Of a stretch of 64,000 nt of DNA, positions 55,875 to 64,000 are shown piece by piece. The notes under the pieces are model-generated. The model was given only the letters and a program-made list of their open reading frames with translations. It was not told where the DNA came from and made no database searches. The number at the start of each line of letters is the position of its first letter. Position 1 is the first letter of the stretch. The stretch is from Eleusine coracana subsp. coracana (lineage: Eukaryota; Streptophyta; Magnoliopsida; Poales; Poaceae), in NCBI GenBank assembly GCA_032690845.1, contig CM064432.1, forward strand, positions 56,108,071 to 56,172,070. Reading direction: 5' to 3'. Both the position numbers and the translations under genes were made by a program.

Positions 55875-57349
55875 TTAACACTCTTAACACAAATCTCAGA
55901 GCAAATTTAACAATTCATGGTATGGGCGGATATATATCCTCCAAGGACGAGAGTTTTGCGCTTTATGCACTATCTGGGCATTGGCCCATGTCTGCGAGCC
56001 CAATATCTATAGTGCTGAAAAGATTCCGGCCCGCTGAGAGATTTATGCGAGGGACATTTTTTTGGAAAAATCATCGAGCGGGATTGGAGGAGAGAGTCGT
56101 GATTAATTCTCAGATCGCTGGATGTCGTCGATCCGGCGATTGCATGTCTGGGTTGCACAGATTGCATAAAATCAAGTTACTGCACAGAATATTTTCCCTC
56201 ACAACAGTTCACGCGTTGATGACCTGCAAAGCATAAAAAACAAAACAAACAGACACGCACTTCGTGTGAATAGCTAACCGAGGCAGAGCAGCAAAGACGG
56301 CTGATGGCCACGCGAGCGCATGCATGGCGCCGCAAAGGTGTTGCGGAATCCAGGAAAGCGCACATGTTTACGTGTCCACAGCAGGGCGGATTGCCGGCTA
56401 CGACCTGACCTCGCTGATCGATCGGTAAAGCAACGCAAAAGCTAGGATGCGTGCTGCTACTAGGTTCGATCGAGTACGTAGGCAGCCACGCCACGATGGC
56501 CGCATCGGACGCCTGAGCGCGTACGTGCTCCCTGAACCGAACTAATCCTACATGACTAGCATCAAGCCATCAATCATTGGTGCGACGCTTACTGCTGGGA
56601 AGAAGAAAGCCAGAGAGCCAGGCCAGAAATGGTTGCTGGAGTTGATCCAAAAACGGAAAAGTGGGCGCGGTTTTGGGTGGGTGGACAGACGGGGCATTCT
56701 ACTGGGCTGGACCACGGCCTTTCTCAACGCATTAAGCTCTGCAGTTCATTCTTAGTCTTTGGGCGGAGTATTTCCCAAATTTTACAATTTGTAAAGTTCG
56801 GCTACGTAGTTAAGTTTGAGCTGATAAGCCATGATTGTTTTTACCTTTTTTTGGTTGCGTCCGTAGCAAAGCAGTTAAAATTCCTCTCTTCTCAATTTGA
56901 TATTGTTAAGACAATAAATATAGTTTAGAAGTAAATTAAAAGTGTTTTTCTAAGACAATATGTAAGAATGGAGTTACTACTTAGTTATGCGCTCGTGTTG
57001 CCCATGAGAGCAATCCGATGAGGAGATTTATTGTTCAAAAATTTCCAAAATTATAGTTTTTTAAAGTTACTGACAAATAGTTTGATCTAACAATATAGAT
57101 TTCATAATCTAAGAATATTAGTGTGATTCAATAATATAGATTTTATAATATAAAACTTTGTTGATCTGTTTTTATCAATTTCAAGATAATAGCAGAAAAA
57201 TAAGAGTAATAAATTTATAATAATTAAATTTCACTATCATAGATAAAAGTAAATTAATAACTGATTAAAAATCTCGACCCATGAGGGGTAAGACCACCCC
57301 CGAGATATTGCATTAAGAAGAAAACCTTCTTACGCAGGTCAAGAAAAAT
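55875..57349. other. intergenic DNA
   Basis: Short open frames occur on both strands near 55922-56494 but show no domain. From 56760 it is AT-rich. No gene is called. Confidence 0.4.
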
Positions 57350-57590
57350 TTGAACCCCTCTCCGTCCCTTACACGAGGGCCACATGATCCCTATGAGAGC
57401 CAAGCCGGCGCTTAGCACCGTTACCCGTGACCGGACCGGACCTTAACCCGTGCTTTGAGATTACAGAGAGACGAGGGGATTTTTTTAACCCAGACCATAA
57501 TTCGTCCCCTTTAGGGATCGAACCTGGAACCTGAGAGTTGTTACTCGAAAGCCCCAACCACTACGCTGAAGACCCTTTCACTAATAATCT
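57350..57590 (-). mobile_element. tRNA-derived SINE-like element, minus strand
   Basis: Read on the minus strand from 57580: an A-box-like TCTTCAGCGTAGTGGTTGGG and a B-box-like AGGTTCGATCCCTAAAGG, then a body ending near 57350. The pol III boxes without a cloverleaf indicate a SINE. Confidence 0.55.
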
Positions 57591-58019
57591 GATTAATAAG
57601 TGATATTTTTTAAAATGATATGTTTTTACTGATTTGATAGGATCAATGTTCTATAAATATAAATTTATTAATTATGAAATTACTCTTAAATTATTGGTCA
57701 CTTTTCATTAGTTTCTCAAAATTACTAACCGATATTTTGAACAATTAAAACTCCTCAAGCCGATTCGACTCTCCCCGGCGATATTTTTCCAGCTGGTGCA
57801 GGGTAGTTTGCAGGGAAATCTACGTTAGCGTATTAGGCTTCCTTTTTTTCTTGCCGCAGATCCAAACGACGAACTGATGGAAGCAGTTTCCGCCATAAGA
57901 GAAATGAAATCTGGCGACAGCAACTTTGGGGCCTACCGCCTCCAACTGATGCTTCGTGCCGTAGAGGGCAGAACTCTAAATTCTTCGTCTTTTTCAACGA
58001 AGACGTGATGGATTTAGAT

Positions 58020-58140
58020 CTTTTTTTTTTTTTTGGAAACGGGAAGATGCTTCCTTCCTTGAGAGCTCCTGCTTTACTAGAAGCAATTAGCTAGGGGTCT
58101 TATGACCCTTGTCTACTGCTTATTAGCTTCCATGCATAGA
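58020..58140 (-). mobile_element. poly-A-tailed insertion at the end of the gypsy remnant
   Basis: On the minus strand, a short sequence from about 58140 ends in A15 (T-run at 58021-58035). It abuts the broken end of the gypsy RNase H region, suggesting a SINE/LINE 3' end. Confidence 0.4.
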
Positions 58141-60492
58141 TCATGTCCCTGACGTCGTAAGGTTGTGCATATCTGACATAAGCATTTGAGCGCGTAGGTA
58201 AAGCCATATAGAGTCCATGGTGGCTTGAGTTTTCGAGACGGTCATTCTTTGGACGCCGAGTGATATAGCTGTACGAAGTCCGTATAGCAACGCCTTATAC
58301 TCTGCAGTGTTGTTAGAGGCACGAAAGTGCATTCGAAGAACGTACCGTAACTTGGCTCCATCAGGAGATACCAGTATGACTCCTACTTCGACGCCTTCCA
58401 GTTGTAAGGAGCCGTCAAACGTCATCTTCCAACAGCATAATTCTTGTGAGTCGGGAGTTAACTCATATTCTGTCCACTTGGCGACGAAGTCCGACAAAGC
58501 TTGACCTTTGATTGAGTTGCGTGACTTAAAGGTGATATCATATGATCCGAGCTCGACGGCCCATTTGGCGATTTTTCCAGTGGCCTCTCTGTTATGCAGC
58601 AATTCGCCTAGGCCGAACGACGTGTGGACCTCAATTGGATGATCCTCAAAGTAATGCTTCAACTTCCTAGATGTTATCAATAATGCATAAATTAATTTCT
58701 GAAGCTGGAAGTATCGTACCTTGGATTACGATAAGACTTCACTGATGAAATATACTGGTCGTTGCACCTTTTGAGCCTTATCATCTTTCATCCATTCCAC
58801 CGCCAGCACAATACTAACAACGTGTTTGGTTGCGGAAATATACAGCTGCAAAGATTCCTTTGGCTCTGGGGGAGTTAAGACTAGAGGACCACTAATATAA
58901 GCCTTAAAATCATCTAAGGCTTTCTGTGCGTTGTCATTTCAGGTGAATGATTCTTGCTTCTTGAGTAATCGAAAAAAGGGTAACCCTCGGACACCGAGTT
59001 GCGACACAAACCGACTGAGCGCAGCCATACAACCAGTGAGCTTTTGAATGTCTTTTTGCGAGTGTGGAGGTCTCATTCGTAATATGGCATTTACCTTTTC
59101 TGGATTAGCTTCAATCCCTCTGTGTGATACCAAAAAACCAAGTAATTTTTCTGATGGGACCCCAAAGACGCATTTTTCCGGATTTAGCTTTATGTTGTAT
59201 TTCCGAAGGTTGCCGAATGTTTCATCTAGGTCGGACATTAAGTTGTTGAAGAGCCGAGTCTTGACTACCACGTCATCGATGTAAGTCTCGACATTCCTTC
59301 CTATCTAGTTGTCTAAACATCGCTGCATAGTCCATTGGTAGATGGCGCCAGCGTTTTTCAGGCCAAAAGACATTATTGTGTAACAGAAGGCTCCGAACGC
59401 CGTGATGAACGAGGTTTTGAGCTGGTCGGATTGGTTTAAGAGAATCTGATGGTATCCTGAATAGGCATCTAAGAAGCACAACAGAGCGCATCCAGCCGTC
59501 AAATCGACCACTTGATCAATACGTGGGAGAGTGAACGGATCTTTCGTACAAGCTTGGTTAAGGTCGGTGTAATCCACGCACATCCGCCACTCCTTATTCT
59601 TCTTCCACACCAGAACTGGGTTAGCCAACCAGTCGGGATGGAAAACTTCTTTGATAAAACTAGCAGCCAGTAGTCGGCCGATTTCTTTCCTAATCGCATC
59701 CTTTCGGTCTTGCGAGAATCGTCTAAGCCGTTGTCTTACTAGCTTGGCATTTTCGCGAATGTGAAGTTTGTGCTCAGCCTTTTCCCTTGGAACACCTGTC
59801 ATGTCAGAAGGTTTCCATGTAAATATATCTTTATTATTTCTAAGAAAATAGATGAGCGTGCTTTCCTATTTATCTCTTAAATTGACCCCAATATTGATGG
59901 TCTTGGATACATCATTATCATCTAGGCTAATCTTCTTGGACTCCACGGCGTCCACCTGTACCGTAGTCTTCATCGTTTTCTTTAGAGCAGGGTCAAGCAT
60001 GGCCTCCTCCACTGTTGCAATCGCTTCCTTCAGCTCGGCCAACTCCGATGCTGCTACTATCTTCTCGGTCAACTCACAACTACCGTTGTCGCAGTCGTAT
60101 GAGGTCCGCACATGCAAGTGGATTGATATGACGCCGTTTGGTCCTGGCAGCTTCATCATCATATAAGGATAATAAGGTACCGCCATGAATTTAGCGATGG
60201 CTGGCCGCCCTATAATGGCGTGATACGTAGAGTCGAGGTCGGTGACCTCGAAGGTAATTCGCTCTGTCCTGTAGTTTTCCCGAGTGCCGAAAGTCACGGG
60301 CAGAGTGATTTGTCCTAGAGGGACTGTTTGCATGCCCGGGATCACACCATGAAACGGCGACCAACTCGGCTTGAGATCCGTCAAGGGTATGCCAAGCTCC
60401 TTGAAGGTTTTCACAAAAAGGATGTCCAGACTGCTACCACCATCTACCAGTACCCGATTTAGCCGGACTCGGTTAACAGTCGGCGTTATCAC
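58141..60492 (-). pseudogene. gypsy protease-reverse transcriptase-RNase H polyprotein, inactivated
   Basis: One frame from 60492 downwards, broken by stops at 59866-59868 (TAG), 59305-59307 (TAG), 58939-58941 (TGA) and 58726-58728 (TAA). The aspartic protease carries VDGGSS; the reverse transcriptase carries CVDYTDLN, FLDAYSGYHQI and, just past the second stop, TYIDDVV. The RNase H-like domain starts near 58500. The stops and missing 3' half make it inactive. Confidence 0.85.
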
Positions 60493-60567
60493 TAAGGGAT
60501 ATTTCCCAGGCCTGGAGATGTGATCTGGTTGGTCGGACCAATCAAAAGTAATTGGAACCTCTGACCA

Positions 60568-62853
60568 TCACAGATATTGAGGTACCACTGGTGAGACCGA
60601 GTGGACCTCTCTGTAGAGGATCTTCTGTTGGCGCTTCGAGTCGGCCGTAGACCGGCCACATATGTAATTGACCTCGCGTTCGGGGTCTTGGAAGTCCTCC
60701 TTGTCCTCGTCTTGGTTATCCTTATCTGAATCCTTTTTGCCACCCTTGGGGATCCAGGGACATTCTTTGCAGACCTTCAAGGCGTGATGGATAAAATTTT
60801 TCAGCTTGAAACATTCTCTGGCTTTGTGAGCTCCATCATGTAGCAGGCAAGGGCCATCAGGCATCTTATCAAAGTCATCCTGAGTGACTGGTTTCCTCCT
60901 AGTCGGGTGCTCGGTGTTGACCACCGTTCAGTCTTGCTTGCGCTTCCTATCACCGTCCTTGCTGTAATCAGATGGACCCGACTGGTTCCTTGGGGTCGCC
61001 TCCTTGTATTGGCGAACTTGAAATAGTGCCGAATTGCCAGCAGCATATTTATCGGCTATAGTGAAAATTTTTTTGGCTGATAGTCTGCCGGCGGCATCTA
61101 ACCTTCCAATCTTCTTTATTAGGTCGTCGTCGCGGAGTCCTCCCTGGAAGGCGGCGACAACTTGAGCATCCGAGATGTTAGGGATGGTATTTTTCACTCG
61201 GTAGAAGCGTTGGATGTACTCTTGAAGTGGCTCCCAGTCTCGCTGCTTGATCCGGCCGAGTTCCCAGTGATTCCCTGGTCTGTCGAAGGTGGCTTGAAAA
61301 TTGGCCACGAACTGCCGACATAGATCTGCCTAGAAGGTGATAGAGTTGTCGGGCAGATTAGTGAGCCAAGTTCTTGCTGCTGGAGCTAAGCACACATCCA
61401 AGTAGTTGGCCATGACAAAGCTACCGCCACCGGGAGCTCGTATGGCTGTCGAATAGACGTGAAGCCAGCCACGCGGGTCCGTCTTGCCGTCATACTTCTC
61501 AATGCCGACTGGCTTGAAGCCGACCGGCCAGCTGACGATTTAAAGTTCCCGAGTGAAGGCTCGGATGCCAGCCTCCTCGTCATAATCGTCGGCGGCCGGA
61601 GTACGTTCTCGTTCGCGGCCGGCTTCTTGGTAATATCTATCACCACGGTGGCCCTCGTCCCGTCAATCGCGGTAATGATCTTCTATATGTGGCTGCCGCC
61701 TATTATCACGCTCATAGTCGACGTAACCGTGCCGACGCCGTTCATTTTCATACTCTCGGCGGGCCGCATCGTCACGCTCCCGGTATCTGTTGTCCAATCG
61801 GACCCGCGCATCACGTGGTGGTATGCCGTTGCGCAGGTCGGCGCTTGGATGTCGATCATGGTACTGTGCAATGGGCCTGCGCCTGGGGACAGTAGGTGGG
61901 GTTGCCTCCCGGTTGGAGCGTTGTCGGTCTCTTCTATCCTCCTTGGGCACCGAACTAGCGGCTCCAGAGACTGATTTAGTCGGCGTTGATCGTGTCGCAT
62001 GCATCCCCAGTACAGCTGCGACCCTGATGTGCGTTTTTAATTGGTTGACCTGATGTGTCAACTCTGGGGAGACTTGGAGCAGGGGCTCTATTATTTGCAG
62101 GAGGATTGCCACAGCCATGATGTTGTGTTGTGGGGTCTTGAAGACGTCTTCACCATCAAGTCTTAAGGTGAGGTCTCCCATATCTAAGTTTTGCACGACT
62201 CGGGGTCTCTGCTGAGCATCCGGTCTTCGAAGCGGAGGAGTGGCGATGTCTGGATCACCGTCTTCGAGGTCGGTTTTATGTCCGTCTACACGCGGCACGG
62301 TACCGCGTGCGGCAGCATCCGCTGATGTTTTGCCGTCTGCTTGCCCCTGAGCAGCAGGTGCTACCATGAATACCTCGTGGAAATCAGAGGAACAACTCTC
62401 TGAATCACTCGGCTCTTCAATCAAGTCCAGGAGTGACTTGTTTTCGAGGCCGATTGATGCAACGAATCTTGATTCGTCAAAAAATTTGGGATCTTCGTCC
62501 GACTGGTCCATGTGATGAGCCGGGAGATCAACCGTAGTGTAACCCAAATCGACCAAGGTTGCCAATCGGGGTGTTGCGGACAACGTTGAGTTACCACCCG
62601 AGAGGGTTTCCGCCTGGAAAGCTGTCGCCGCGTTGTTGAGGCCAAGCCGGAATCGGCCGGCCGGATTGCTCTGGTCGGTCATGGCAGCGTCCGAGTGGGC
62701 CGCGCACTCACGCTTGACGAGGTTCCTGTGCTGATCAGCGACGAGGCTGATAGTGCCAAAGCAGATCTTGTCTCTCGGGCGAAACTTGATGTCGATGAAA
62801 GCCATCGATTTCGATGAAGCTACACTCAACATTCCCCCTTCCTGGCGCGTCAA
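60568..62853 (-). pseudogene. gypsy gag region, frameshifted
   Basis: The capsid-type domain is visible at 61308-60928 (WEPLQEYIQRFYRVKN, AAFQGGLRDDDLIKKIGR, FTIADKYAAGNSA). A TGA at 60928-60930 precedes a Cys/His segment (CLLHDGAHKARECFKLKNFI) in the same frame. Upstream, 62853-61663 is a long open frame of charged, low-complexity N-terminal gag (RDRQRSNREA, RDDAARREYENERRR) in another frame. Confidence 0.75.
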
Positions 62854-63271
62854 CAGTCAGAGAGATGTTCTCGATAGTAGATCTAGGTATGTGTATGAGT
62901 ATGAAAGATCGATGGACACACAAGACGCAAGGTTTAGACAGGTTCGGGCCTCCCGGAGGATAACAAGTCTACGTCTTGTGTTCTGTGGTGTATTATGCGG
63001 GATCTCCATGAAAGAGCCCCTGCCCCTCCTTATATATCCGGGGGGCAGGGTTACATGGTAAGTGTCTTAGTCGGTTACATCATGATCTCTGACTAGGACT
63101 CTATCTCTAACTTTCTATCTCTAGTATTGACTTGTCGTGTACTCCAAATACCAATCCGAGTATTTACCTTCATGGTTCTTTATCTTTATTGGACCCTGGC
63201 CCACTCAGCAATATATCCGAGTGGCGAGGTATCCCTGGTATATACATACCACAGGCCTCCGGGCAGACAAA

Positions 63272-63341
63272 GTCACAACTATATGGTGGATTAAATGGTT
63301 CACAACGTCACAACTATATGGTGGATTAAATGGTTCACAAC
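63272..63341 (+). repeat. 35-bp perfect tandem duplication
   Basis: GTCACAACTATATGGTGGAT... occurs at 63272 and 63307 with no difference over 35 bases. Confidence 0.95.
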
Positions 63342-63483
63342 GATATTTTCGTACACTTTTTCTTCCTTAAGCTATACTTTTCCTGGCTCTAGTAAACAAA
63401 AAAGGAAATATTTCAAATTAAAATAAAATGATTGGGCTTCTAGAATAATTCATTATGTCGATGCAAAGAGCTCGCTGAACTGG

Positions 63484-64000
63484 CACTACTACAATAAACA
63501 CTTTCAGTAACAGGCCGTAAATTGCCTTTATGGTAGATGTGGTGTCCGGAACAAATAATGGTTACTATTTTTTATATATTTTCATGACAAATTGCATGAC
63601 CGTCACTAACTACATGGTTACCAATAATAAAAAAGATACCTACCACACCATCATCCGACTAAAAAAAAGAGGCTCACACCAACACTACAGGAGAATTGGT
63701 TTGTAGAGGCCCTTTTTTTTACAGTAGAGTCATTATTATAATATCTTTAGGCACGTATAGATGCACTTTCTAAAATACCTCATAAATGTCTTGCCATGCA
63801 TTGTCTCTAGGAATATAGTGCCATTTTATAAATCGTCTCTATAAAACTAGTGACAACTTTATAGAGACATTACATAATGCCTCAATAAACATAGAGGCAC
63901 TATTAATATAGTATTTAATTCTATGAAAAGAATACAATGTTGGTGTAAAGTTTTGAACTCAAGACCCCATGATGAAATAATAATCTGTTGAGTCTCACTA
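63484..64000. mobile_element. CACTA transposon end(s), running off the window
   Basis: CACTACTACAATAAACACTT at 63484 looks like a CACTA terminus. A second, CACTACAGGAGAATTGGTTT, begins at 63683, followed by repeated GAGGC/TAGAGGCAC-type sub-terminal words to the window end. One may be nested in or abut the other. No transposase is in view. Confidence 0.6.

Larger units (their letters stand above)
58141..63240 (-). mobile_element. truncated Ty3/gypsy retrotransposon (Tat-like), no integrase or 3' LTR
   Basis: Read on the minus strand: LTR promoter region (TATATAAGG near 63035 and the CCGAACCTGTCTAAACC stretch near 62945), gag, protease, reverse transcriptase, then an RNase H-like domain that breaks off at about 58230. 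Integrase and the 3' LTR are missing in this window. The second, plant-type RNase H (KMTFDGSLQLEG, RASNNTAEYKALLYGLRTAI) is a hallmark of the Tat branch. The outer LTR limit near 63240 is approximate. Confidence 0.8.

Noticed and set aside
61459..62053. + strand open frames at 61.5-62.0 kb with hydrophobic stretches
   Set aside because: They mirror the charged gag region of the minus-strand gypsy element.

Overview
This is a plant nuclear genomic window, almost certainly rice or a very close Oryza relative. Intron-containing genes with GT-AG introns and GC-rich first exons alternate with AT-rich intergenic DNA full of grass transposons (CACTA, hAT-like and Stowaway MITEs, Ty3/gypsy, tRNA-derived SINEs). 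Grass-specific families are present: a DUF1618 gene and MIR444. All splice sites, protein lengths and repeat borders given here were read by eye from the sequence; names rest on remembered families, not on a search.

Layout. 0-17 kb is gene-dense: a BAH + Agenet chromatin-reader gene (+, 121-4417), a small heavy-metal-associated (HMA) domain gene (+, 5477-5965), a decayed DUF1618 gene (-, about 6.78-8.9 kb) broken by frameshifts and two transposons, a class I membrane formin (+, 10029-12915) with an in-frame TAA inside its FH2 domain, the plastid pyruvate dehydrogenase E2 gene (-, 13677-16221) and, head to head with it, a small mitochondrial complex I subunit gene (+, 16644-17039). 17-24.9 kb shows no convincing gene.

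The most interesting part is 24.9-50.3 kb. Two MIR444 genes lie on the + strand (about 24.97-27.0 kb and 37.5-42.5 kb). In each, the two arms of the miRNA hairpin sit in different exons, 1.0 kb and 2.6 kb apart, so the foldback forms only after splicing. The second MIR444 gene runs antisense through a complete seven-exon AGL17-clade MIKC MADS-box gene (-, 40842-50258; best candidate OsMADS23). Its miRNA arm is the exact complement of the MADS third exon, so the miRNA arises opposite its own target. This natural-antisense-miRNA arrangement is established for rice miR444. The first MIR444 copy keeps a fossil of the MADS third exon on the opposite strand but no other recognisable MADS exon. The 10 kb between the copies holds a probable non-LTR element, MITEs and a solo LTR.

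50.3-64 kb is repeat-rich: a 945-bp non-autonomous CACTA element, two adjacent Stowaway-like MITEs, several tRNA-derived SINEs, a truncated Ty3/gypsy element (-, about 58.2-63.2 kb) with several nonsense codons and no integrase, and two CACTA-type ends near the right border.
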